From positions 1-45,247 of the forward strand of contig OMZQ01000015.1 in the NCBI GenBank assembly GCA_900315595.1: a stretch of DNA of 45,247 nt, given 5' to 3'. Positions within the stretch are counted from its first letter, which is position 1; every line of letters begins with the position of its first letter. Positions 32,322-40,640 of this stretch are shown here, in pieces. Below the pieces are notes generated by a model. It was not told the DNA's origin. It worked only from the letters and a program-made list of their open reading frames with translations, and did not search any database. This DNA is from an uncultured Eubacteriales bacterium (lineage in GTDB: Bacteria > Bacillota > Clostridia > Oscillospirales > Oscillospiraceae). The translations under genes and the position numbers were made by a program.

Positions 32322-34403
32322 ATGAGCAAAGGAAAATTTGAAGCGAGCAAAGGCGCGAAGGTCCGGGACCGCACCTATGCCACGCAGCGGAAGACTTCCA
32401 GAACGGGTTCCTTCGCCGCACCGAAGAAATCCGTCTCAAAGCTCTGGCCGATCCTGGCTGCGGTTGCCGGCGTGCTGGTGGTCGCCGCCGGTATCCTGCT
32501 GATCCTGAAACAGAATCGCCCCGCCGGTACGCCTGCAAAACCCGAGACCACCGGCGTCTACGTCCCCCAGGGCATGTCCCGCGCCGAGCTTGAGGAGCTG
32601 GCGCAGCAGGCTTCCGTTCTCCTGCGCAGCAGCGATCTGGTTCTGACGCTTGAGCCCCAGGGCTGGGATCCCGAAGCCGCTGAGCAGACGGAGCAGACCG
32701 CCCCGCAGACCGAGGCGACCGCCCCGCAGACGGAGGCCCCAGCCGACGAGTCGGAGGACGAGCCCGCCGACGAGCCGGAGGAAGAGCCCGCCGTCCACGA
32801 GGAAATGACGGTCCAGCCCGCCGCGCCGAAGCCGGAGGAGCCCATCGTTTTGACCCTGAACGCGGCGAACGTCGGCGCGGACATCAACCTCGTTGCGCTG
32901 CGTGAGGATCTGGACGCCGAAAAGGGCAAGCTGGGTACGGACGACTATGCGATCGACCTGGCGGACTATTTGATCTACCGTGAAAACGCCGTCCACGACT
33001 TCGCCGTGCAGACCGCCGCAGACTACGGCACCCCGCTCACCCAGCCCACCGTGGAGGAAGCTGCCGACAGCGGCAGCGGGGAAGGCGAAAGCCGCGTCCT
33101 CGTCATCCGCACCGGCGTGACCGGCCGCGCCATCGACGCCGCCGAGATCGAGGAGCTTCTGACCGAGACCCTGAAAAAAACCGCCCGCGGCGATGCAGCG
33201 CCGGAGGGCGAAAGCCCCCTGTCTGCGCGGATGACCTATATCTGGGAGCACCCGAAGCAGGTGGACGTGCAGGCCCTGTACGAGACCTACTGCAGCGAGC
33301 CCACCGACGCCACCGTGAACAAGAGCAACGGCGAAATCATCGACGATATCCCCGGCTTTGGCTTCAACCGCGACGACGTGCAGACCTGGCTCAATCAGGC
33401 CGGGGAGGGCGAGGAATACCGCGTCAAGCTGGAATCCATCCAGGCTGAGATCACAGCAAGCAAGCTGAAAAAGATGCTCTTCCGCGACACGTTGATCCAC
33501 GTGGATACCAACCACACCTACAACCCGCCCCGCACCAACAATCTGATTCTGGCCAGCAAGGCCGTGGACGGCACCATCGTCCTGCCCGGCGAGGTCTTCT
33601 CCTTCAATGCGACGGTCGGCATGCGCACCGCGGAAAAGGGCTACCAGGAGGCGGAGATCTATGCCGCCGGCGGCGTGTCCATGCCCGGGCTCGGCGGCGG
33701 CGTCTGCCAGGTCGCTTCCACGATCTACTACGCCTGTCTGCTCGCCGATCTTGAAACGGTGGAGCGCCATCCCCATATGTTCTTCTCCGGCTACGTGCCC
33801 GGCGGCATGGACGCTGCGATCTCCTACGGCGTGCAGGACTACAAGTTCCGCAACAACACGCCCTATCCCATCCGCATCGACGCCAGCGTCTCCGGCGGTC
33901 AGGTCCACGTGACTCTGGTCGGTACGGAGTGGAAGGATTATACGGTCAAAATGACCTACGAGATAGAGGATACCATCGAGTATGAGACCGTGGTCAAGGA
34001 CGTGCCCTACGACGGCACCATCAAGGAGGGCCAGATTCTGACCAGACCCTATACCGGCTATACCATCACCACCTACCGTACCCTGACCTATGCAAACGGC
34101 AAGAAGGAGGGCCCGTTCAAGGTTGCGACCAGCCACTATAACAAGCGCGACGAGGTGATCGCCCACGTCGTCTACGATACGCCGCAGCCCACCCAGCCGC
34201 CCGCTCCGGCCCCCACCACCAAGCCGCCCGCTCCGGCGCCCACCACCACCCAGCCGCCTGCTCCCGCGCCCACCACCACTCAGCCGCCTGCTCCTGCGCC
34301 CACCACCACGGAGCCGCCTGCTCCTGCGCCAACCACCACGGAGTCCGCGCCTCCCCCTGAATCGAGCAGCGATGCGCCGCCCGCCGACTCCGGCGAGGGC
34401 TGA
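32322..34403 (+). CDS. VanW-family membrane protein with G5 domain and Pro/Thr repeat tail
   Basis: Predicted membrane-anchored cell-wall protein, 693 aa; the molecular function of VanW proteins is not established. A short basic cytoplasmic N-terminus is followed by one membrane helix (about 42-62) and an acidic Thr/Glu/Pro linker (about 110-165). Putative peptidoglycan-binding regions cover about 170-380 and the VanW domain about 385-540 (VLPGEVFSFNATVG, GLGGGVCQVASTIYYA). A G5-like beta domain spans about 545-622. The tail has about five copies of PPAPAPTTT[K/Q/E], ending in Gly/Asp/Ser with no LPXTG motif. It is monocistronic, with a promoter at 32253 and a terminator at 34427. The extracellular location is likely. 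Confidence 0.87.
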   Translation: MSKGKFEASKGAKVRDRTYATQRKTSRTGSFAAPKKSVSKLWPILAAVAGVLVVAAGILLILKQNRPAGTPAKPETTGVYVPQGMSRAELEELAQQASVLLRSSDLVLTLEPQGWDPEAAEQTEQTAPQTEATAPQTEAPADESEDEPADEPEEEPAVHEEMTVQPAAPKPEEPIVLTLNAANVGADINLVALREDLDAEKGKLGTDDYAIDLADYLIYRENAVHDFAVQTAADYGTPLTQPTVEEAADSGSGEGESRVLVIRTGVTGRAIDAAEIEELLTETLKKTARGDAAPEGESPLSARMTYIWEHPKQVDVQALYETYCSEPTDATVNKSNGEIIDDIPGFGFNRDDVQTWLNQAGEGEEYRVKLESIQAEITASKLKKMLFRDTLIHVDTNHTYNPPRTNNLILASKAVDGTIVLPGEVFSFNATVGMRTAEKGYQEAEIYAAGGVSMPGLGGGVCQVASTIYYACLLADLETVERHPHMFFSGYVPGGMDAAISYGVQDYKFRNNTPYPIRIDASVSGGQVHVTLVGTEWKDYTVKMTYEIEDTIEYETVVKDVPYDGTIKEGQILTRPYTGYTITTYRTLTYANGKKEGPFKVATSHYNKRDEVIAHVVYDTPQPTQPPAPAPTTKPPAPAPTTTQPPAPAPTTTQPPAPAPTTTEPPAPAPTTTESAPPPESSSDAPPADSGEG
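34196..34345 (+). repeat. 30-bp coding tandem repeat (PPAPAPTTT tail)
   Basis: About five imperfect 30-bp units encode PPAPAPTTT plus K, Q or E at the end of the VanW-family protein. The units differ mostly at third codon positions, so the repeat is kept as protein and may vary in copy number. Confidence 0.85.
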
Positions 34404-34426
34404 GCAAGGCGCCAGAAACAAAAATC

Positions 34427-34468
34427 ACCGGCGATTCCGGGCAGCCTGCCCGGGATCGCCGGTTTTCC
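34427..34468. terminator. bidirectional terminator, VanW-family and M23 genes
   Basis: Two stacked stems, ACCGGCGA/TCGCCGGT outside and CCGGGCA/TGCCCGG inside, are separated by a 2-nt internal loop and closed by a GCC loop. TTTTCC follows on plus and TGATTTTTG on minus. Confidence 0.85.
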
Positions 34469-34470
34469 GT

Positions 34471-35181
34471 TCATTCCCCGCCCAGAAATTCCGCGGGGTC
34501 CTGTGGGACGTTGTTGCGGTAGACCGCAAAGTGCAGATGGGGCTCATCCGCCAGCTCGACCAGGGCCGTCCTGCCGACCTTGCCGAGCAGGTCGCCGCTT
34601 TTCACCTCGTCGCCTGCGCTGACGGCGGGGTCCTCGGCCAGATTCGCGTAGTGCGTCACCACGCCGCCCGCGTGCTCCACCGTCACGGTCTGACCGAGCA
34701 GGTCGTCCTCATAGACGGCAAGCACCTTTCCGTCTGCGGCTGCGACCACGTCGCTGCCCTCCGCGGCTGCGATGTCCATTCCGGCGTGGGTCCGCCAATC
34801 CTTCGTGGTCTCGTTGTAGCGAAGCTGCTCCATGCTGTAAGCTGCGCTGACCGCTCCGTCCACCGGACGGGTGATCACGGAACGGGCCGGCGTCTCGTGC
34901 GTTTCGGGCGGCTCCGGCTGCTGGCGCGGCTCGGTCCGTGCAGGGGCGGGGACGGTCTGCATCGCGGCGGCAGGCGCATCCTTGTCGGCCCAGAGCTCAG
35001 GCATCGTCGGCAGCATCACGGTCTGCGTGCCGTAGTTCACCGGAGCCGGTTCCTCGTCGGCGCGCAGGCTCCGGACGAAGAGCCAGCCCGATACGGCCAC
35101 GGCCGCAACGCAGACGCCCAGGGCAATGTAATAGCCCCGGTCAGAGATTCGCTTCCAAATGGATTGTTTTCCTTGCATCAT
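34471..35181 (-). CDS. M23 (LytM) metallopeptidase, SpoIIQ-like
   Basis: Single-pass membrane protein with an extracytoplasmic LytM endopeptidase domain, 236 aa. Membrane helix about 18-37, Pro-rich linker 55-100, LytM domain about 105-235. The zinc ligands are intact: H132 and D136 (THAGMD), and HLHF with H215 and H217; thus it can be an active peptidoglycan hydrolase. Size, layout and a sigma-F-like promoter match SpoIIQ, which with SpoIIIAH links forespore and mother cell; Bacillus SpoIIQ has lost the active site while clostridial ones keep it. GGAGGT is 6-7 nt from the ATG at 35181. A vegetative M23 hydrolase is the alternative. Confidence 0.8.
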   Translation of the reverse strand: MMQGKQSIWKRISDRGYYIALGVCVAAVAVSGWLFVRSLRADEEPAPVNYGTQTVMLPTMPELWADKDAPAAAMQTVPAPARTEPRQQPEPPETHETPARSVITRPVDGAVSAAYSMEQLRYNETTKDWRTHAGMDIAAAEGSDVVAAADGKVLAVYEDDLLGQTVTVEHAGGVVTHYANLAEDPAVSAGDEVKSGDLLGKVGRTALVELADEPHLHFAVYRNNVPQDPAEFLGGE

Positions 35182-35198
35182 TCATGCACCTCCGTTCC

Positions 35199-35228
35199 CA
35201 GTATGGCCCAAAACCGGAAAAATCATAC
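35199..35228 (-). promoter_or_regulatory. sigma-F/G-like promoter candidate of the M23 gene
   Basis: Minus strand: GTATG (35224-35228), 15-nt spacer, GGCCATACTG (35199-35208), which fits the sigma-F -10 pattern GGnnAnAHTR. Caveat: the predicted start would fall within or next to the ribosome binding site, giving a very short leader. Confidence 0.45.
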
Positions 35229-35272
35229 CGGTTTTTCCAAAACAAGGAAAAAAGGCGGAAAAATCGAAATTA

Positions 35273-35289
35273 CCTATTGACAAAGTAGG
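35273..35289 (+). promoter_or_regulatory. upstream operator candidate of the isc operon
   Basis: Imperfect palindrome CCTATTGACAAAGTAGG that contains the -35 box TTGACA. It shares 12 of 17 positions and its flanks (A before, CA after) with the site at 35320-35336. A bound regulator would block RNA polymerase. Confidence 0.6.
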
Positions 35290-35304
35290 CAAATATGTTA
35301 TAAT
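35277..35304 (+). promoter_or_regulatory. sigma-A promoter of the isc operon
   Basis: Consensus TTGACA (35277-35282), 16-nt spacer, consensus TATAAT (35299-35304) with extended -10 TGT. Potentially the strongest promoter in the window, consistent with control by a repressor. Confidence 0.85.
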
Positions 35305-35319
35305 GACCGCAGGAAATAA

Positions 35320-35336
35320 CCTATTGCTTCAATAGG
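35320..35336 (+). promoter_or_regulatory. downstream operator candidate of the isc operon
   Basis: Perfect palindrome CCTATTG-CTT-CAATAGG just downstream of the expected transcription start and before the iscS ribosome binding site (AGGAGG). Centre-to-centre distance to the upstream site is 47 bp. Confidence 0.65.
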
Positions 35337-35355
35337 CAGAAACAGGAGGAACCCC

Positions 35356-36546
35356 ATGCGAATCTATGCTGACAACGCGGCAACGACGAAGATGAGCCGA
35401 ACGGCCATTGACGCCATGCTGCCCTATCTGGAAACCGTATACGGCAACCCATCCAGTCTGCACACCGTCGGCCAGGAGGCGAAGGAGGCTCTGGAGGACG
35501 CCCGCACCCGCATCGCGGCCCTGCTCGGCGCAGCGCCCCGCGAGATCTACTTCACCTCCGGCGGCTCCGAGGCCGATAACCAGGCCATCCGCAGCGCGGC
35601 CATCCTGGGGAAGCGGAAGGGCAAGACCCACATCATCTCCACGGCCTTTGAGCATCACGCAGTCCTCCACACCCTCAAAAAGCTCGAAAAAGAGGGCTTC
35701 ACCGTGACGTATCTGGACGTGCATGAAAACGGTCTGGTCACGCCCGAGCAGGTGGAGGCCGCCATCACGCCCGAAACCTGCCTGGTCACGATCATGTACG
35801 CGAATAACGAGATCGGCACCATCCAGCCCATCCGCGCCATCGGCGCTGTCTGCCGGAAGGCCGGCGTGCTCTTCCATACCGACGCGGTTCAGGCCGTCGG
35901 CCACATCCCCGTCAACGTGGCGGAGGACAATATCGACATGCTTTCTCTGTCCGCCCACAAGTTCCACGGCCCGAAGGGCATTGGCGTGCTCTATGCCAAG
36001 CGCGGGATCATCCTCTCCAGCCTGATCGAGGGCGGCGCCCAGGAGCGCAATAAGCGCGCCGGCACCGAGAATATCCCCGCCATCATGGGCATGGCCGCCG
36101 CGATGGAGGAGGCCGTCCGGAGCCTGCCTGAGACCATGCCCCGCGTAACGGCCCTCCGCGACCGGCTGATCGCGGGCCTCAATGAGATCCCCCACGGCGC
36201 GCTCAACGGCGATGCAAAGAACCGCCTGCCCGGCAACGTGAACTTCTGCTTCGAGGGCATCGAGGGCGAGAGCCTTCTGCTTCTGCTTGACGATCGGGGC
36301 GTCTGCGCCTCGTCCGGCTCCGCCTGCACCTCCGGCTCTCTGGACCCCAGCCACGTCCTGCTTGCCATCGGCCGGCCCCACGAGGTCGCCCACGGCTCCC
36401 TGCGCCTGACCCTGGACGCCTCCGCCACCGAGGCCGAGGTGGACGCGATTATTGCGGCGGTCCAGGAGGTCGTGGAGTATCTGCGCAATATGTCTCCCGT
36501 CTGGCGGGAGCTGATGAACGGCGAACGCAAATTCGTCATCGACTGA
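35356..36546 (+). CDS. iscS: Cysteine desulfurase (IscS/NifS)
   Basis: PLP enzyme that takes sulfur from cysteine for Fe-S cluster assembly, 396 aa. N-terminal YADNAATTKMS; PLP-binding K202 in SAHKFHGPKG; active-site C324 in SSGSACTSGS, the long mobile loop of group I desulfurases. GGAGG precedes the ATG. First gene of iscS-iscU-iscR, 38 nt before iscU. The C-terminus ends in a NifS-like tail after VVEYLRNMSP. Sulfur is probably handed directly to the IscU scaffold encoded next. Confidence 0.96.
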   Translation: MRIYADNAATTKMSRTAIDAMLPYLETVYGNPSSLHTVGQEAKEALEDARTRIAALLGAAPREIYFTSGGSEADNQAIRSAAILGKRKGKTHIISTAFEHHAVLHTLKKLEKEGFTVTYLDVHENGLVTPEQVEAAITPETCLVTIMYANNEIGTIQPIRAIGAVCRKAGVLFHTDAVQAVGHIPVNVAEDNIDMLSLSAHKFHGPKGIGVLYAKRGIILSSLIEGGAQERNKRAGTENIPAIMGMAAAMEEAVRSLPETMPRVTALRDRLIAGLNEIPHGALNGDAKNRLPGNVNFCFEGIEGESLLLLLDDRGVCASSGSACTSGSLDPSHVLLAIGRPHEVAHGSLRLTLDASATEAEVDAIIAAVQEVVEYLRNMSPVWRELMNGERKFVID

Positions 36547-36584
36547 CGCGGCAAGGCCGCTACTTTCAGAAAGAGGTATCGATT

Positions 36585-37016
36585 ATGGCACTGTATTCCG
36601 AAAAGGTCATGGACCACTTCCGCAATCCCCGCAACGTCGGCGTCATTGAGAACGCGGACGGCGTGGGCGAGGTCGGCAACGCCAAATGCGGCGACATCAT
36701 GAAGATCTACCTGAAGATCGACGACGACACGATCTCCGACGTCAAGTTTGAAACCTTCGGCTGCGGCAGCGCGATCGCTTCCTCCTCGATGGCGACGGAG
36801 CTCATCAAGGGCAAGCCGGTCTCCGAGGCCCTCAAGCTCACGAACCAGGCCGTCACCGAGGCGCTGGACGGCCTGCCCGCCCATAAGCTGCACTGCTCCG
36901 TTCTGGCGGAGGAGGCCATCAAGGCGGCTATGAAGGATTATTACGACCGCCACGGCATCGCCTACGACGAAAGCCAGTTCCCGGCGGAGCACGACTGCGA
37001 AAGCTGCGAAGTGTAA
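36585..37016 (+). CDS. iscU: Fe-S cluster scaffold IscU/NifU N-type
   Basis: Scaffold on which [2Fe-2S]/[4Fe-4S] clusters are built, 143 aa. Cluster ligands C35 with D37 (NAKCGD), C60 (GCGSA) and H103/C104 (LHCSV) are all present. Two extra cysteines near the end (C138 and C141, CESC) are seen in related Firmicute/NifU-type proteins. AAAGAGG precedes the ATG. Its stop is 4 nt before the regulator gene, so translation of the two is probably coupled. Confidence 0.95.
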   Translation: MALYSEKVMDHFRNPRNVGVIENADGVGEVGNAKCGDIMKIYLKIDDDTISDVKFETFGCGSAIASSSMATELIKGKPVSEALKLTNQAVTEALDGLPAHKLHCSVLAEEAIKAAMKDYYDRHGIAYDESQFPAEHDCESCEV

Positions 37017-37020
37017 GCCA

Positions 37021-37434
37021 ATGGCAGCCATGATTTCCAGCCGCGGGCGCTATGCCCTGCGGGTCCTGGCGGATCTGGCCCGGCAGACGCCGGGGGTCTA
37101 CGTCCCGCTCAAGGATATCGCTGCGCGGGAGGAGCTGTCGCAGAAGTATTCCGAGGCCATCATGACCACGCTCTCCAAGGGCGGTCTGGTGGAGGGCATC
37201 CACGGCAAGGGCGGCGGCTATCGTCTGAGCCGGAAGCCGGAGGAATACAGTCTGGCGGAGATTCTGACCCTGACCGAAGGCAGCTTGGCCCCGGTCTCCT
37301 GTCTCTGCGACGGCGCCAGCCCCTGCGACCGTTCCACACCCTGCCCGACCCTCCCCGTCTGGGAGGAGCTGGAGCGGATCATCACCGAATACCTGTCCAG
37401 CGTCACCCTGGCCGACATCCTGCCGAAAGAATAA
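37021..37434 (+). CDS. iscR: Rrf2-family Fe-S regulator (IscR-like)
   Basis: Winged-helix regulator, up to 137 aa. SRGRYALRVLADLA is the Rrf2 opening, followed by the helix-turn-helix and the wing GKGGGYRLSR. The cluster-binding region has C94, C96, C102 and C108 (numbering from 37021), so an Fe-S-sensing repressor is likely. The ATG at 37030 gives the more typical start MISSRGRYA, and neither start has a clear ribosome binding site. It is the last gene of the isc operon, whereas E. coli places iscR first. It probably binds the two palindromes at 35273 and 35320 to control its own operon; this is inference. Confidence 0.9.
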   Translation: MAAMISSRGRYALRVLADLARQTPGVYVPLKDIAAREELSQKYSEAIMTTLSKGGLVEGIHGKGGGYRLSRKPEEYSLAEILTLTEGSLAPVSCLCDGASPCDRSTPCPTLPVWEELERIITEYLSSVTLADILPKE

Positions 37435-37441
37435 GCAGACA

Positions 37442-37495
37442 AAGCCGGAAGAAAAAGCTCTCTTGAAAGAAGCTTTTTCTTCCGGCTTCGCCGTT
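37442..37495. terminator. bidirectional terminator after the isc operon
   Basis: An 18-bp perfect stem (37442-37459 with 37471-37488), 11-nt loop, then CGCCGTTTGTTTTA on the plus strand. The convergent DUF2344 gene ends a few bases further. Confidence 0.88.
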
Positions 37496-37499
37496 TGTT

Positions 37500-38180
37500 T
37501 TATCGGAATTCCTCCAGCTCCGCGTCGAGCACGCGCAGACGGCGGCAGCGGGTGAAATCGGGGCGGTATTCCGGTGCGTAGCGTTCGATGGCGGCGGGCA
37601 GGAGCAGGGGATTCAGCGTCGGATTCTGCGCCGCGCAGAGCAGGGTCAGGGTCAGCGCGTCCTCGTCCGGGCGCGCGGGGTCCGGCTCCCGCGTCAGACG
37701 CGCGTCCCGGTACATGGGCCGGATATCGACCTCCACCGGTCCCTTTTTCCCGTGCTTTTCCACGATCAGCTCCGGTCGGTCCAGCAGGGCGAGGATGGCC
37801 TCCGCTGCGCCGTCCGGAACGCCGCGGTCATAGACCAGGGTCAGCCGCGCCTCCAGCCAGACCAGGTTTTTCAGCTTTTTCCCGTCGGCCCAGCAGCCCG
37901 TGACCTCCAGCCCCTCGGGCAGAACCGGATTCAACCGCGCCGGGACCTCGGCGGGGTCCAGGACCACGCCCTCTACCGGGGTGAAGTCAGCCAGCTCGCA
38001 TTCGCTGGATACGCCAACAGACATCGGCAGTGCGATCGACAGCTCCGGATGGGGCGTAAAGCCCTGGGAGTGCTTGAGGTCGATCCCCGCGCGGCGGAAG
38101 GCCCGCTGCAAAACCCGCATCAGGTCCAGATGGGAGATCCAGACCGCGTTTCCTTCCTTGCGAAACGAAGCTCTAAGCAT
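37500..38180 (-). CDS. DUF2344 / TIGR03936 radical-SAM-associated protein
   Basis: 226 aa. Begins LRASFRKEGNAVWISHLDLM and contains KHSQGFTPHPELSIALPMSVG, the hallmark of TIGR03936. Such proteins are encoded directly after, or fused to, TIGR03960-type radical SAM proteins. The function is not known to me; the pairing suggests RNA or translation-related modification, which is inference. AAGGAGG is 8 nt before the ATG, which overlaps the end of the radical SAM gene by 8 nt, so the pair is coupled. Confidence 0.88.
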   Translation of the reverse strand: MLRASFRKEGNAVWISHLDLMRVLQRAFRRAGIDLKHSQGFTPHPELSIALPMSVGVSSECELADFTPVEGVVLDPAEVPARLNPVLPEGLEVTGCWADGKKLKNLVWLEARLTLVYDRGVPDGAAEAILALLDRPELIVEKHGKKGPVEVDIRPMYRDARLTREPDPARPDEDALTLTLLCAAQNPTLNPLLLPAAIERYAPEYRPDFTRCRRLRVLDAELEEFR

Positions 38181-40020
38181 CGCAGACGCCTCCTTCCAGC
38201 AGACAGTTGGCCCCGCAGCCCGCGCAGCCGTGGCGGCAGTCGGGGGTGATCTCGGAGCGGTAGGCGCGCGCCCGCTCCCGTTTCAGGAAGTCCTTGCGCA
38301 CGCCGGGATCGATGGTATCCCAGGGCAGGACCTCGTCCAGACCGAAGCCCCGCGTCGTGTAGAAGCCGGGATCGACCCCGCATTCCCGCAGAGCGTCCTG
38401 CCACTTGTCGTAGTCAAAGTATTCCAGCCACCCGTCCAGCTTGGCTCCGCGCCGCCAGGCGGCCTCGATGACCGGCCCCAGACGGCGATCGCCGCGGGCG
38501 AAGACGGCCTCCATTTCGCTCACGCTGGCGTCGTGGTAGTCGTACTCCACGCTCTTGGAGAACATCGAATTTTTCAGCAGCCTCGCCCGCCGCAGATACT
38601 CCTCGGGGGTGATCTGCTGCTCCCACTGGAAGCCCGTGAAGGGCTTGGGCACGAAGAAGGCCGTGGCCACGTGGATGCGGACGCCTCGTTTTTTGTTGGC
38701 GGCGTGGGCCTTCCAGGTGTTCAGGATCTTGAAAACCAGGTCCGCGATGCCCAGAACGTCCTCGTCGGTCTCCGTGGGCAGGCCGAGCATGAAATAGAGC
38801 TTCACGTTGTTCCAGCCGCCGGAGAAGGCGATCTCGCAGGTCTTCAGGATGTCCTCCTCGGTCACGTTCTTGTTGATCGCGTCGCGCAGACGCTGGGTCC
38901 CGGCCTCCGGGGCGAAGGTCAGGCCGCTTTTCTTGACCCGCTGCAGCTTGAGCATCAGGTCGCGGGAGAAGTTGTCCGCCCGCAGGGAAGGCACAGAAAG
39001 ACCGATGTGCCGGGCCGCGCAGTAGTCGGTCATCCGGTCGGTCAGCGGCTCCAGGAACTTGTAGTCCGAGGTGGACAGGCTGGAGAGGGTGATCTCGTGG
39101 TCGCCGGAGGATTCCAGAGAATCCACGGCCTGCCGGTAGAGAGTCTCGGGCAGCCGGGGCCGGACCGGACGGTAGGTATAGCCTGCCTGGCAGAAGCGGC
39201 AGCCGCGGATGCAGCCGCGCATGACCTCCAGATTCACGCGGTCGTGGATGATCTCGGTGGAGGGCACGATGGGCTTGGTCGGGAAGACGGCGGCGTCCAG
39301 GCTCTGTACGATCCGCTTCGTCACCTTTTCCGGCGCGCCGTGCAGGGGAATGATCTGAGCCAGGGTGCCGTCCGGGTTGTACCGGTGCTCGTAGAAGGAG
39401 GGCACGTAGACGCCGGGGATCTTTGCGACTTCGCGCAGGAATTCGTCCTTCGTCAGACCGGCCCGTTTGGCGGCGCGGTAGCAGTCCACGATCTCCACCG
39501 TGCTCTCCTCGCCCTCGCCCAGGGAGAAGAAGTCGAAAAACTCCGCCAGCGGCTCGGGGTTGTAGGTGCAGGCCCCGCCTGCAAAGACGATATTATGTAA
39601 ACTTTTCCGCTCCGAGGCGTGCAGTGGGATCCCGCCCAGATCGAGCATCGTCAGAATGTTCGTGTAGCTCATCTCATAGCCGACGGAAATCGGGATCAGG
39701 TCAAAGTCGGACAGGGGATCGTGGCTCTCCAGCGCGTAGAGCGGGACGCCGTTGGTCCGCATGGCGTCCTCCATATCGCCCCAGGGGGTGAAAGCCCGCT
39801 CGCACCAGACCCCGGGCATATTGTTCACGGCTTCATAGAGGATGCGGATGCCCACGTTGGACATGCCGATCTCATAGGTGTCCGGGAAGCAAAAGACCAC
39901 GCGGGTATCCACCTCAGCCAGATCCTTGACGGTCTGGTTGTATTCCCCGCCCACGTAGCGAGCCGGCTTCTGCACCGTGGGGAGGATGCGTTCGAGGCGG
40001 CGTTCGATTTCAGCGTTCAT
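38173..40020 (-). CDS. TIGR03960-type B12-binding radical SAM protein
   Basis: 615 aa. N-terminal region with a B12-binding-like fold (about 30-200), then a radical SAM barrel with CIRGCRFCQAG (CxxxCxxC) near residues 270-280, and a cysteine-rich C-terminus (CRHGCAGCGANC...) that may hold a second metal centre. The substrate is unknown. An upstream TTG (40035) opens the frame, but the ATG at 40018-40020 has GAGG at good spacing. In many relatives this pair lies next to ribonuclease G and rplU-rpmA; those genes are not here. Confidence 0.9.
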   Translation of the reverse strand: MNAEIERRLERILPTVQKPARYVGGEYNQTVKDLAEVDTRVVFCFPDTYEIGMSNVGIRILYEAVNNMPGVWCERAFTPWGDMEDAMRTNGVPLYALESHDPLSDFDLIPISVGYEMSYTNILTMLDLGGIPLHASERKSLHNIVFAGGACTYNPEPLAEFFDFFSLGEGEESTVEIVDCYRAAKRAGLTKDEFLREVAKIPGVYVPSFYEHRYNPDGTLAQIIPLHGAPEKVTKRIVQSLDAAVFPTKPIVPSTEIIHDRVNLEVMRGCIRGCRFCQAGYTYRPVRPRLPETLYRQAVDSLESSGDHEITLSSLSTSDYKFLEPLTDRMTDYCAARHIGLSVPSLRADNFSRDLMLKLQRVKKSGLTFAPEAGTQRLRDAINKNVTEEDILKTCEIAFSGGWNNVKLYFMLGLPTETDEDVLGIADLVFKILNTWKAHAANKKRGVRIHVATAFFVPKPFTGFQWEQQITPEEYLRRARLLKNSMFSKSVEYDYHDASVSEMEAVFARGDRRLGPVIEAAWRRGAKLDGWLEYFDYDKWQDALRECGVDPGFYTTRGFGLDEVLPWDTIDPGVRKDFLKRERARAYRSEITPDCRHGCAGCGANCLLEGGVCDA

Positions 40021-40052
40021 TGGTTTTCCTCGCAATTCGAAGAATTCTTTCC

Positions 40053-40640
40053 TTAGATTATATCAGCCCCGGCGCGGTTTGGCAAGTCCCAGGGCAGGCG
40101 CAGGAGGAAAAAACCGGCCGCCAGGACCGGCAGCAGGCCGAGCCGCAGGCAGCAGGTGCCATAGACGCCGAAGCAGACCGCCCCAAGGATCACGGCCCAG
40201 CCGAGTCCGGCGCAGACCCAGGCCCCAGCCCGCCCAAGCAGGGCTGGCAGGATCAGGGCACAGGCACGGCCCCCGTCCAACCCGGGGACCGGCAGGAGGT
40301 TTGCCGCAAGCTGGATCGCGTTGCAGAGGGCAAAGACCGGCCAGAGACGGCGGAAGCAGAGCGCAAGCGCCAGATTGACCGCCGGTCCTGCCAGCACGGC
40401 CCAGGTCTCCCGCAGCGTTCCGCGCAGCTCGGCGCGGAGGACGGCCCCGGACGCCGTGAGCTCCAGCCCGCGCACCGGAATCCCGAGCAGGCGGAGGGCG
40501 GCAAGGTGTCCCAGCTCGTGCAGGGCCGCCGCCAGCAAAAAGGGCGGGGCGAGCCGCCCGCCCAGACAGATCAGCACGCAGACCGCCACCCGGAAGCCCG
40601 GCGTCGCGCGGACCCGCGAAAGCGGCGCCCGCAGCCTCAT
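40053..40640 (-). CDS. M50 site-2 protease, SpoIVFB-like
   Basis: Intramembrane zinc metalloprotease, 195 aa with several hydrophobic helices. The zinc motif HELGH is at 41-45, and the third ligand lies in NLLPVPGLDGG (D122). The short form and the absence of a PDZ domain are typical of SpoIVFB, which cleaves pro-sigma-K in the mother cell. The frame is open upstream to 40841, but that part overlaps another gene; the ATG at 40638-40640 overlaps the upstream stop as ATGA, as expected for coupled translation. Identity with SpoIVFB is suggested by size and neighbour, not proven. Confidence 0.8.
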   Translation of the reverse strand: MRLRAPLSRVRATPGFRVAVCVLICLGGRLAPPFLLAAALHELGHLAALRLLGIPVRGLELTASGAVLRAELRGTLRETWAVLAGPAVNLALALCFRRLWPVFALCNAIQLAANLLPVPGLDGGRACALILPALLGRAGAWVCAGLGWAVILGAVCFGVYGTCCLRLGLLPVLAAGFFLLRLPWDLPNRAGADII

